This document shows positions 11,389-22,400 of a DNA stretch of 64,000 bases, piece by piece. Location of the stretch: the NCBI GenBank assembly GCA_025602915.1, contig JAHLJZ010000034.1:124001-188000 (forward strand), written 5' to 3'. The notes under the pieces are model-generated. The model searched no databases. It had not been told where the DNA came from and saw only the letters and a list, made by a program, of their open reading frames with translations. Origin of the DNA: Paraphysoderma sedebokerense (lineage: Eukaryota > Blastocladiomycota > Physodermatomycetes > Physodermatales > Physodermataceae). Each line of letters starts with the position of its first letter. The first letter of the stretch is position 1. Both the position numbers and the translations under genes were made by a program.

Positions 11389-13159
11389 TCACGGCAAACC
11401 TTCCAGAGTGTTGTTGAAAGGTAAGGGCGCCTGAGCTTTGCAGGGTGCTATTTCGGGTGCGAGAGTATTATAGACCAACAGGAAGGGGAGGGAAACAGAA
11501 ACAAATATGGCAGGGGAAGGGAGTCAGATGGAGGACAGAGTTAGAGTTTAAAAGTTGCAGGGACTCGGACAGGACGGGGGATAATAAGTGGCGGCGTAAG
11601 GTTGACGGGGGAATAGTGACGTACCGGGTTGTTGGGGAAAGTGGGAGGACTCGACCCAGGAGGAGCTGGAATCTGGACTTTTTCACACTTTTGCGGGATA
11701 AGGGGTGTGGTTAGACTTGAGAGCGAGGGGGGCCAGGAGAGCGCTGGAGTGTGTCTGTGAGTGTGTGATGGAGGTTTCTGTGTCTCTGGAATTGAGTCAA
11801 CACTCAACAACCGTTAACAACGGAGCAAGGGAGCAAGGCAAGGGCGCTTCCCAGAGAGGCAAATTGCGGTATTATCAGCGGATATCACACAGCACCAATT
11901 CAGGCGGGGGACTGCTGGGGGACTTGCGCTCCCTGATGTCATTCCACCTGTGCCCACTCTATGCCCCGGCGGCCTGCTGCCCCAGAGAACAGAGAACGAG
12001 GCCGCCGTCATCCCCATCACAAAGATAACTGAACTGCAACCGAACACCGCCCCGGTTTCGCCCAGCCCCGCGTGGCCCCCTCCTTCCCTGTTCCCTGCGC
12101 ACTCCGCTTATCGGCCTCCGCCCGCTCCCTGCCTGATTGCTGGATTGCGGGTTACTGCAAAGTTACAGCGCACAATGCTCCATCCTCCCCACATCATGTC
12201 AACAACCAACCGAAGCAACCCTCTTGGCCCTTACCACCTTACTATGACCCTTCCCATGCCGTCGCTCATCAAACCGCCCGTTCCCCGCAATCCCCACAGA
12301 CAGTCATCCCTCCAATCATGGCGAATTAGGTCAACTCCCTGCCCGCTAGTCTCCCGCTTCCTTTGACCTTTCTGAACCAAACAAGCGCCGATCATGGTCC
12401 GATCAACACCAGAGCTAACCCGGGCACCTGGTTCAGACGTACTTGACACGTAAACAACTCCGTCTTCCAAAGATCAACTCTTTCGCAATTCCCTGCTCGC
12501 TCGCCGCATTCACATTACGTAACTGGTAGAAAACTGGTAGAAACTAGTACCACCTTGTTTGGCATGAACGCCATAATTATTATGCTGGCCTAATTGATGC
12601 ATTCGCAGGTCGCCTTCGTTTCTCTATTGTACCCCTCTAATTGTGTCCTACCTCAGCTCTTCGCATTATCAGCTTTCCAGTTTCTATCCCTTTATTACAG
12701 TAGACAAACGATTAAAGTAAGTTCTTCCGTCCAGACCTTCTTTCGCACCTTCTTCAATGATCGCCACTGCCCAAACTCTCAACTCCCAGCACGTTTGCTG
12801 ATCCTCTTCTTGTTCATTACCACAGAATGAAATCACCCATTAACCAAAGAGCATGTGTTGTGCTTCCAGGAATTCCCATGACAACCGAATCCAAGTATTT
12901 CAACAATTCACATTGGCCTAATTTTCCCAATCCAATATGGGAATAAATTTCATTTATAATTCCAAGAATACCACCCCTCTTCAAGCGACGTCTACATAAG
13001 TAATCTACTGTCCCCAACATCGCACGCAGTATCGGCTATTGAAACTTGTTCAACAGTTAACATGGGTTACGGTCACGGACAACCATAATGTATTGGATTT
13101 CAACAAATGATTATTCAGCTTAAGCAGAAACTAAAAAACCAAAACATAAACAAACCCTG

Positions 13160-13384
13160 TCAAGCATTTATCGCGTGCCAACAGACGGCAGGCTGAAGGG
13201 GATAAACAGACGCCACCGGTAATTTGAGTCTCCGATTAATTGCGCAAACTGAATAGTGAGAGCTATTAAGCATAGTATAAAGGGTGGCTAACGTTTGTAC
13301 AGAGACATCTTCATCATATGGTTGTTTCACCTGATCAATGCCTAACGTAGTGTCAGCAAAAATCTTACAACTGGCAAGGAACAA
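13160..13384 (-). pseudogene. Possible relative of the secreted A/B domain, unresolved
   Basis: A 74-codon open frame whose middle reads SSHYSVCAI then LPVASVYPLQPAVC. This lines up with LYSVKIP...GPVVMTVYSQDGVASC in secreted protein B: YSV, PV, VY and Cys in the same order and near-equal spacing. No signal-peptide exon or repeat tail is evident. It may be a decayed copy or one exon of a divergent member, head-to-head with gene A. The similarity is weak and was judged by eye. Confidence 0.3.
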
Positions 13385-13627
13385 GCAATTATCCGAAAAA
13401 TTACGCCAAGATGGTCGAACAATTTGCAGATTGGTTTGAATATCGAAATAGAATAACCATTACTTTTGTGCTGATGTAACATGCATCATGTAATCTCCCT
13501 TAAAATTGTCGAAAGCCTTCTTTTTATCAATTCCAAAAAGTTAATTATGGGCGTGCCTTGTTACTTGATAATTGACAATGCTATTCCTCAATATTGGTCG
13601 CCACCAATCTATAGTGTTTACAAATCT

Positions 13628-13635
13628 TATAAATA
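13628..13635 (+). promoter_or_regulatory. TATA box of secreted gene A
   Basis: TATAAATA, 53 bases upstream of the ATG at 13689. Gene B has a similarly placed TATAAAT, suggesting shared, possibly strong or inducible expression. Confidence 0.55.
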
Positions 13636-13688
13636 GCAGTCCTCTCCGTTTCATTGAATTCTTACTTCCTACGTAAATTTCAAACAGC

Positions 13689-14544
13689 ATGATGAAAGGG
13701 TTAAATTTTTTATTCATCTTATTCTTCCTCGCTAGACTTGCTGGCGCGAATACGCACCTAAAAGAAACTGACCAGCAAAGCGAAATCAAGGACCACTCAT
13801 GTTCAAAGATGGCCAGTTTAGAACAGGTAAATACTCCTTCAAAGTATTGCTATAGACTAGATTTATTTCTTTTATGTCCTTACAATTCTGTCCTTCTAGA
13901 ATTCCGAGCCTTTACAAGCAATCAAAGGACAAGAATTAGCGATACCTTGGACTGTCGGAAAGAAAGAAACAGTGTCAAGCCGAGATCATGCAGCTGATCA
14001 CATCCCCGCCTCTGCAACATTTTCTGCGGGACAGAATAACATCAAATCTGAAGTACGACACCATGTAGCCAAGAATGGAGAGGAAACGACCGACATCTAC
14101 TCAGTAAAGGTGCCCTCCGATCTTTCCGCTGGTCCAGTTCTCATGGCCATTCACTCGCAAGACGGCAAGGAATCCTGCCAACTCCTGAATGTGCAAGAAA
14201 GTAACGTCAACGCAAAGAAAATGTCCACCGATGAGAGCGGCATGACAAAGCAGGGAGAATTTAACGCCAATGCCGTACGAGCTCAGGGTAAAAAGAATAA
14301 TAACGCTGCTGCTGCAAAGAGAGCCAGAGGCAATCTCCTCGCCATATTGCGTGGAAATAGGGGTGCCGCAAACAAGAATGCTCTTCTTAACTTATTGCGA
14401 GGTAGGGCTGGCGCTAAAGGAGCAAGAGGAGGCGGACTGCTCAACCTTTTGCGAGGAAATAGGGGTGCCGCCGCAAACAGGGGTGCACTACTCAACCTTT
14501 TACGTGGAAATAGAGGAGCTAACAGAGCAAAGAAGGCTGCCTAA
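13689..14544 (+). CDS. Secreted protein A with cationic leucine-rich tandem repeats
   Basis: 260 aa, exons 13689..13826 and 13900..14544. The N-terminus (MMKGLNFLFILFFLARLAGA) is a clear signal peptide. The intron falls after LEQ, exactly where gene B is split (MEQ). Exon 2 starts with a conserved domain (AIKGQEL, IYSVKVPSDLSAGP, SQDGKESC) that with the exon 1 Cys gives one conserved cysteine pair. After a charged linker and a Lys-Arg, the last 75 residues are about four imperfect units of the type ALLNLLRGNRGA, ending in AKKAA. The units are predicted amphipathic, strongly basic helices. I do not recognise the family. An antimicrobial or membrane-active peptide precursor, a polyanion- or cell-wall-binding protein, or an effector are all possible. 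Confidence 0.8.
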
Positions 14545-15660
14545 TCGGTCGCAACAACAATGTTTGTGTCTAGGAGTAATTAAGACCCTAACACCATAGC
14601 GAAATTGTTAATATTTTCTACATAATGTAAATAATTCTTCGAATTCATGGCGAACATAGCATTTGTAAATATCATGTAATAACGACAACTGTAAATATTG
14701 AACATAAGCTGACTTGATTTTTCAAAAAATGAATCTGATTTGGATTCTAAATTTTTATTCACACTGGCCGCTCTAATTTATTTGAATGCTCTTGTACAAG
14801 ATACAATGAATATTCCAACAGATAACTTTCGTTGATGACCCCCTTCTTTCAACATGTGTTACTCAAAGCTCACTCCAGTCTAGAACTTTCCCATTCTCAA
14901 TTCTCTATCCATTCAACTCATAATGAGGCTTCGATTCATGAATAAATAAAAGCGCAATTAATTTCAGCTTGAAAGTGTATATATGTATATAATACGCTTA
15001 CCCCTACATTTTTTCAGCCATCCGTTGAGGAAATTGAAAAATACGCTGAACCACGATTCCATTAAAATTCCAATTTTATGAGCCGAAATTTTGGATTGTA
15101 ATTTAGCTTCCCGCCACTTTGAGAAATTGGATGAGAGGCGAATCCCGTTCTAATCGAGGAATGCTAATCCATTCTTCATTGTGGGCTGACTAACGAAAGC
15201 TTGTTAGTTTAAAACGCGCCAGGCTCAGGTAAGCCGCTACACCGAAATTTAGTGCGATTGGGGAGGGAAAAAAGCAACTCAGGGAAAATCGAACCCACAT
15301 CCGACAAAATATGAATTCGTGAGGCAGTGTTTGAAAACTTTGTGCGATGTATTTCTTATTCAGTTACAATTAAAACAGAGGTGGTAATACTATTTCGACA
15401 ATGTCACCTTGCGATATCTCCTGTTTTCCCATATCAAATGTGTAGCTGGTGCTCCCAAGACCGGGATTATAGAATTAGTCCATTCAACTATAAATATATT
15501 GTGTTTGCCTGATGGAGACGTAGCAGTATATATAGTAAGCTTGGTTAAGCCGGTGGAACTTGTTTCAATCATGAAAATTAACACGAAGGGGAGTACTTTA
15601 TCATTCAAGTGTAAGATAAATATAAGCATTTAATCGTCAAATCAGATTTAAAATATATTC

Positions 15661-15984
15661 TCATATTCTAAAGAGTTTAAGGAAGTCTGAGGCACAGTCA
15701 ATACTGATAACCCACAAAAATATAAATAATAAAGGTCTCAGGTGGCGTTTACTTAAGATAATACGATCCTTGCAAGTCATGAAATTAGTGGGCCAGGGAG
15801 AATGGCTCACATTCCTGTCATGAATTACAAATGTGTGCTCACCCTTCATCTGCAAAGTGCATTTCACTATATCATCCGATGGATTTACTACTATTGATGG
15901 ATCGCGCTTCCACGATCGCGTGCAAGGCTGAGTCGGCTTTTGGGCAGGGCTGGCCCCATTGGTAATTTTGCGACAAGGAGTCAA
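15661..15984 (-). pseudogene. Possible divergent secreted-domain gene fragment
   Basis: 107-codon open frame with four cysteines. The core (PSDDIVKC, EHTFVIHDRNV, TNFMTCK) loosely resembles the fragment at 17492-17740 and the A/B domain. No signal peptide is joined to it. It lies head-to-head with gene B, as the 13160-13384 fragment does with gene A. Low certainty; it could be a chance frame. Confidence 0.22.
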
Positions 15985-16326
15985 GTGTGAAAGCTTAAAT
16001 TATACTCTTAAAATATTGTGAAGGAAAAGAATGCACGAATAGTTGTTTAAGCTGCGGGCTAGGCAATTCAAGTGAACATTTTGCTGAGGACAAGGAACAA
16101 TTAAAGAAATCGATTATACTTCGGCGGATTAATTAATCGGGAGGATGGTGTTCGGTTGAACTTTTCAAAGCGACCTATATCGATCATTATTTGTAACCGT
16201 TGCGACAATAGATCATATATTCTCAATCAGAGTTTGTTGATATCTGTTTTGTACGAAATCAAAGTTTAACCAAAGACAACAATAAAGGGAATTAACTAAC
16301 GGGGCTGTTAACATGATTGCTTTGCA

Positions 16327-16333
16327 TATAAAT
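16327..16333 (+). promoter_or_regulatory. TATA box of secreted gene B
   Basis: TATAAAT, 54 bases upstream of the ATG at 16381, mirroring gene A. Confidence 0.55.
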
Positions 16334-16380
16334 TCCAAACCCCCCGATCAGTTTCCGGCAAAGAAAACCAAGATACCATA

Positions 16381-17301
16381 ATGACAGGAATAAGATTTTT
16401 CTTGACGATAATATTACTCGCTCGATCCGTTTCCTCTGACATATCCAATGGAAGCGAACAACCGAACGACGTACAAAGTAATGCCTGCGCTTATGCGGCA
16501 ATGGAACAGGTGAGCACAGACAGAATTCCTTTGTTAAACTTTTAATCTGTTTCCTCGTTTCTAACAATTCAATTTCAGGAACCAGCCATGCCAGCAATCA
16601 AAGGTCAAGAGTTAATTCTGCCTTTGAATGTCGGGGAAGGAGCGACAATTTCGAGTCAAGACAATTCCGCGAACCAGATTCCGACATCTGTTCCTTTTTC
16701 TGCCGAGCAAAGTGAAATCAAACTCGACGTTTACGGCATTAATACAGAAAACGGAGTAGAACCCAACCTCTATTCAGTGAAAATTCCGACCGATATATCC
16801 TCCGGTCCTGTCGTAATGACCGTGTACTCGCAAGATGGTGTTGCATCTTGTCTCCTGGTCAATGTTCAAGATGAGAATGTGAATTCACAAAAGAGTAATG
16901 ACGCTGAAGGGAAGATGCAGGGTATGGAACAAAGTCAAAAATCGGAGATTACGATGCAGGAGCAAGCAACGATAAATAGTAATGCAGCAAAGAAAAATAA
17001 CGCAGCAAAGAAAAATAACGCAGCAAGAAAAAATAACGCAGCAAAGAAGCAAGCAAATAAGGCTGTTAACAGAGCTGCATTGTTGAACCGATTGAACGGT
17101 TTGCTAAGGGGAAACGCTGCTAACAGAGGCGCTCTGTTAACCAGATTGAACGGTCTGCTAAGGAGCAAGGCTGCCAATAAAGGAGCTTTGGTGAACCGTT
17201 TGAATGGTTTACTTAGGGGTAACGCTGCAGCCAGAGGAGCTTTACTCGGCAGATTGCGTGGTCTGCTTGGAAATAGGAAAGCAAAAAAGATTGCCGCCTA
17301 A
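16381..17301 (+). CDS. Secreted protein B with cationic leucine-rich tandem repeats
   Basis: 283 aa, exons 16381..16509 and 16579..17301. Signal peptide MTGIRFFLTIILLARSVSSD, then a Cys-containing stretch ending MEQ at the intron. The exon 2 domain is clearly paralogous to A (AIKGQEL, LYSVKIPTDISSGPVVM, SQDGVASCLLVNVQ). The linker is longer and contains AAKKNN-type units repeated four times. Then come four 19-residue units of the type GALLNRLNGLLRGNAANR, ending RKAKKIAA. Unit length and sequence differ from A although the globular domain is conserved, so the tails expanded or turned over separately. The tail is basic and amphipathic. Function unknown. Confidence 0.82.
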
Positions 17302-17491
17302 GATGGAGCTGCTTGATGAATTATGAACTTTTTCAGCGTATGCGTATTAGGTTGCTGGCAAACTTTAACGTGAATAATTATTCTTCTATAATGTAGAAAA
17401 CTTAATTTGTAAATAATATGTACAGAAAAATCTAGTGTATATGTTGTTCTGTTTATAGGTGAATGGAACTTAGCTTCTTAACTCACAATTG

Positions 17492-17740
17492 CTAACTGCG
17501 AAGGCCCACACCGATACAAGTATTCCTTCTGCTCTCACCCACGGACAATGACTTAACCGAATTACAAACGTATCGTTGATTCCAATGGATTTTTACATAA
17601 TGTGTGCTTGATTCAAAAGTTACAGTAGAGACATCAACACCATCGGGGACCTTCCAGTGATACGGCCTGCTTATCAAGTTTGCGTTGGTGTTCAATATTT
17701 GATCTATTTGCTCCTTCGGACTTGCCTTTCGCTCTTGCAA
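17492..17740 (-). pseudogene. Possible tail-less relative of the A/B secreted domain
   Basis: 82-codon open frame whose C-terminal part (VDVSTVTFESSTHYVKI then a Cys 27 residues after the Tyr) parallels LDVYGI...NLYSVKI...ASC in protein B. It ends without a repeat tail. No signal-peptide exon was found upstream on its strand. It is either eroded or one exon of a diverged gene. Similarity judged by eye. Confidence 0.28.
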
Positions 17741-17779
17741 TTCACTTGTTTAATCCCACCCGCCTGGTTATCGAAATGA

Positions 17780-17920
17780 ATGATTGCGAACCACAATTTG
17801 CTTCAGGAAACACGAAAGTTACAAGCATTGCTTCTAAGAAACGGTACCCACATCAAGTTATATTCAGTAAAAATAGCGACCGCTAATTTGGAATTAACAA
17901 GGAATTTTAGCGCCCCACAA
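17780..17920 (+). pseudogene. Degenerate fragment of a third A/B copy
   Basis: Translated NGTHIKLYSVKIATANLEL lines up with NGVEPNLYSVKIPTDISSG of protein B, and the DNA shares the words AAACGG, TATTCAGT and CGACCG in the same order. No signal-peptide exon, second cysteine or repeat tail remains. It lies just upstream of SNRNP35. Confidence 0.4.
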
Positions 17921-18064
17921 CTGAATTTCAATAGTTTTGCTGTAATATACAACGTAATAATAATGTACATATTCAATTATTGTGACACCTTGAATGAACA
18001 AGAGCAGGTACCGCGCGCAAATCAACAGTCTTCAACCTTCCATCCACCACGGCGATCATCAACT

Positions 18065-19475
18065 ATGTCCTGGTTTGCAAAAGTTTACAATCCGCTGCAG
18101 GCTGGCTCTATCGATGGCACTGATACTTTACCTCATGACAAAGCTGTTGCACGAGCGATGAGAGCGAAATGTTCGTCTTCAACCGTTGCAATTCTAAAGA
18201 TTGATGCCTATGATGAACGAAGATAGTGCGAAACGCTGGCTGAGTGGATCTAACATTCCCATTACGCTGTGATTATAGATAATCCGCCAGGCGTTACGGA
18301 TGGAGTTACTTTGAATTCGTTCAAAACAATATTTGTTGGGCGTTTATCTCATGAAGTGGATGAAGGTTCGCACTCGGTTGTTTTTCTGTTTGCTAGACCA
18401 ATACTAATGTCATTCCCAGATATTTTATTGAATTATTTCGGTCAGTTTGGCCACATTGAGACAGTTAAAGTCATTCGAAATATAGGTACTCGGGTGTTTC
18501 ATCGTGATTCCACTGCCTTGATAAAACCCGGCTCATCATCTGTTTTATCGCTGATTTGGCTCACTGGTTCCTCTCTAATAGTGACCGGAGAACCGAAAGG
18601 ATACGGATTCATAGAGTTTAGTGAAGAAACAGCATGTATAAGTGCTTACCAGGTAGGTTGAGAAATTAGGTCGATTCAATTTATGTCGATTGTTGATCAC
18701 AGTCTCCTTAGCGAGCCAATCGAGCTTTGCTGGGCTCCAAGACCATCCTAGTGGACTATGAACGTTCACGATGTATGAAAGGATGGGTCCCGCGAAGATT
18801 GGGAGGTGGTTTGAGTGGTCGCAAAGAATCTGGGCAACTCCGCTTTGGAGGTCGTGATAAACCTTTCAAGCGGCCGCTGTAAGTTTTATTAGAGTTAAGA
18901 AGGTGGGAACTGACATGACATGTTAACTGATCTTCTTGTTCATACTCAGAAATCTATACAAAAGCAACGATCGTAATATACCTGATATCGAATTCGACCA
19001 GAAGTATGATGATAATTGGCGAAAAGCTACACATCCGAACTATGCCCCATCGCGGTCGACGCAACACTTGTCAAATCTGGAGCGAACTTCAAATAAACGG
19101 GAGCAATTGGGTAGCCCTACAAATGGTCCTCGTAATTTTTCTGTCAGGCAGGATTCTCATGGCCGTCACACTACTGGCCCAGTGTACTACAACCGTCATC
19201 ATAACAGTTCGCGAAGTTCATATCAATCATCAGCTGGCGTAACCCACAGACGATCTGAAGTTGGAGCTGAGGAATTTCGAGATCGTACTACACCTTCAGA
19301 GCAACGTCGTAATTCCTCTTCTGTTGATGTTCGAACAAGGCGTCGCTCGCCTTCTCCGCGACGAAGATTTGTAGATAATGATCGAAGAAGGAAAGACGAT
19401 TACGGTGATGGGGAACGTCAAGATTCTTATGATCGTACTAGGAGGGAATATCGACACTCCAGGAATAAACGCTGA
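18065..19475 (+). CDS. SNRNP35: U11/U12 snRNP 35 kDa protein (SNRNP35)
   Basis: 340 aa in six exons: 18065..18170, 18279..18365, 18420..18485, 18582..18652, 18712..18878, 18950..19475; phases all agree. The N-terminus [21 protein letters not shown] and the post-RRM block [20 protein letters not shown] plus [14 protein letters not shown] are diagnostic of the U11-35K family. U1-70K, its major-spliceosome counterpart, lacks them. The single RRM has RNP2 TIFVGRL and RNP1 KGYGFIEF. The C-terminal 170 residues are rich in Arg/Ser/Asp. The protein belongs to the U11/U12 di-snRNP, which recognises U12-type introns. The first donor is GTTCGT, an unusual GT site; none of the gene's introns looks U12-type. 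Confidence 0.93.
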
Positions 19476-22400
19476 ATTAATAACTCTCTGGGTTACTTTG
19501 CCGCCCAATCGGGTCCTGTCGGCGCTATTGTTCATTCTGAATTGCAATACTGAATTCGTAATGTAGGGGTCATCTGAAACTGCAGTTTTTTCCTTAGAAG
19601 TGGTGGGAACTTTCACTGCCGTTCCCTTGCATCCAGCTGGAATAGCAGTCTACCTCCAGACACTGAGCTGGTATTGAATTATGAATTTGCACGATGAATA
19701 AGAAGAATTGCTTAGGTGAATAGGGAGATGAAGACAAATGGAGTGCAATTAGATGCGTAGTCCAATAGAACCGGTAGTCTTGAGTGATAGACACATGATT
19801 TTCGTTGATGTATAACTCCGCATCTTGTCCTAAAATGTAATAAAAGAAGCTGCCCTCAGTTATCAGATCTCTGTTGACATAAACCTATTATGAAGAATCT
19901 CGACAAATTTGAAGCATATGAACAAATTTTACATTATTGAACTAGTCACTCAATTATCAAGTCTATCAAGCAATTTCATTACGCCAATGCATAAAGGATA
20001 ATCAACCCGATTGATTTAATCAAGTAATGTAGGGAAGCATGTCACAATACAGTTCTTAACCAAATGAAACGAATCTAGTCACATATTGTGAGATTAACAA
20101 GAAAATGTAATGGAACTTATGTTCAAGATATTCATTCGACGCTTAAATATCGGCAATTTTATGCAATTACATTCAGATTACATACTCTGGCATTTGTGGT
20201 ATGAACAGATTTTAAACAGATTGGAAAAGAGAATAGGTTGCTGTCTTAATTTGGAATATGACAAAATCATCTCGGTAGGAGTGTTATACGGAATAGCAAC
20301 ATCTGGTGACCTTCTCTGCAAATGCATTAACTTCCTGTTTGAAGGGAATCTAAAACAATACAGAGGAAAAGAACAAATTTAGTTTCACCGGTGTCAGCGA
20401 TGGTGTCGTAAAGGAGGATGTTTAACGGATCGTATCCTTACAGAAAATATTAGATTCACTCCCAATAGGCGATATATTGAGAGTGATATTACTTTTCGAA
20501 TAAAGTCGGTTGTTTTTGTCAATACGTGGTGATTGTTCAAATCATAGCCATAAAAGTCTTTAACTTATTATTCCTTGTTGAGGATGTCTCTTTCTCTCCT
20601 TTTCTTCCTTTTATACCAAATTTCATCAAAAACACAATGAATACCAGACACATGTCACGAATAAAAAATACCAGAAAGTAACATAATTGAAACACATAAC
20701 ACATGTTGACAATACCAAACATAACTATTGCAAACAAATCAGTAACATGAACCAAAACAATTCCATGCTTTCTAACAAACAATCAAGTTCTAGTATTGAA
20801 GATAATGCCACAATACGCTATCGTTCCATTTGAAATTGTCAAGCTTTCGCGATATGAGCGACTAGATGTGTGCCCACTTGCTACCGTACATGAAGATGGA
20901 ATAAGCTGAATTAAAAATAGATTTGGCACATCTTAAACAATGTTGCAACATATTTGTTGCATCATCAGCATATGTTTCAGACTCTGTATGTGACAGTAGA
21001 AGTCTTCAAAGTAGCGGTTTCTCTGTTGCCAATAGTATCATCCTTCAAACCCGGTTCATGAAGCCCATATATGTGAGGGATGTCCCTAGGATATCTCGTA
21101 CTCAGACATTCCGGCCATATCTTCAGGAGATGTCCCGATGATATCCTGCCAGGACATCACGGAGACTTATATCTCTCAAGGATATTCCTAGGACCCTGAA
21201 ATGGATGTCTACGTTACAAAGAATCAATGGATTTGTCATTGAGAATGAGGGATTGCGGAGTGAGATGGCCCTTGCATCAATATCAAGTCTGTGATACGAA
21301 CGTCTAAGTCAAGAGGTACCTTTCCAGACTATGCTAACATTATTGGTTCCAAAATATGTATACTTAGTTTCTCAATTCAATATTCTTAATTTACCTTGTC
21401 CGGAGCAGATAATTTCAAACATCCCAATTAACTTGAAAGATTTGCATGATTGCTCGTGAATTTTATAGGCTTTTTTATTGAATTCATTTATCCTAAACGA
21501 AGAGCTCATGGTATGATCGAAAGCAAAATGCCAGAAGATTTCCCTCCGGCGTATATAATTCGCGACAGTACTTCAATAAACGCGGATTGCTCACTGACTT
21601 TTGCTTTGTATGGGGAAGTCATCGGATTGATGTTTGGGTTGGCCGATATAATTTGCTGTAGCTGTAACCCGTTGAAAAAAGAATCATGCTTTAAAAATAA
21701 ACCGCCACAGTTTTGATACATTAACTGCGACGGCTGCATGAATAATTGTGCCGTAATGATACGAAATGTGAAGGATGCTCGAAATTTTCTCGAGTCATCC
21801 TACTGTCCAGCATCTCTTCATAGACAGACTCTTCAACTTATGAGGAAATAGTGAAGGGTCAAGTCATTACAGGGGTAAGGATTCATTCCCAATCGAGAGA
21901 TATATCAAGAATTTGTGTATTCGCTTCGGATAGAGTAGATTGCATTTTTCAATAATACAATTTTCTTTTAAATTTTCAGCTGCGGACCAAGTTTATATTC
22001 TTCTAATTAATTCCGGCGGTTTTCCTTCCACATTTCCATTCATACGTTGTAAGACACGTATGAATATTAAAGACCCAAACGTGGGAACCGCGCAACACAC
22101 TTTAAAATTAAAGATCGCTAAGTATTAATAACAATGACTTTGATCGATTTTTCGTAATGAGGTTTAGATGTCAGAATTCGTTGAGAGTGAATCCAAACTT
22201 GGAAGGAGTTTCGAAAGAGTAACGAACTTGAACAATCTACATTTAGAAAGTATTGGGAGTTAATGCATTTGTGGGGTAAATTGTTATACAGTTCTTCGGT
22301 GGTAATTCAAATGGCATCCTTTTTAAATTTCAATTGATTACTCTGAAATATTGCGAAGTAGGTTGTCTTCTATGCTTAGCGATGAATCGATCATCCACTC

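Larger units (their letters stand above)
11389..13688. other. Long intergenic region, GC-richer left half
   Basis: About 2.3 kb. The left part (11400-12450) is visibly richer in G and C than the surroundings and contains overlapping short open frames on both strands with biased composition, resembling an extended promoter of the RRM gene. A direct ACTGGTAGAAA repeat lies at about 12521-12547. The right part becomes AT-rich and holds the degenerate secreted-domain fragment at 13160-13384. No other gene is supported. Confidence 0.5.
14545..16380. other. Intergenic stretch between secreted genes A and B
   Basis: AT-rich 1.8 kb. Contains open frames at 15327-15633 (+), 15390-15629 (-) and 15661-15984 (-). 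Those on the minus strand have secreted-like, beta-rich composition, but I could not build a gene from them. Confidence 0.45.

Noticed and set aside
11445-12366. Cluster of overlapping frames on both strands
   Set aside because: GC-rich sequence lacks stops; translations are Pro/Arg/Ser-biased with no domain.
15225-15305. Possible minus-strand tRNA ending GGGTTCGATTTT
   Set aside because: The T-stem does not pair and no D-arm follows.
20420-20440. GTATCCTTAC, a U12-type donor match
   Set aside because: Lies in the gene-poor region with no exon on either side.
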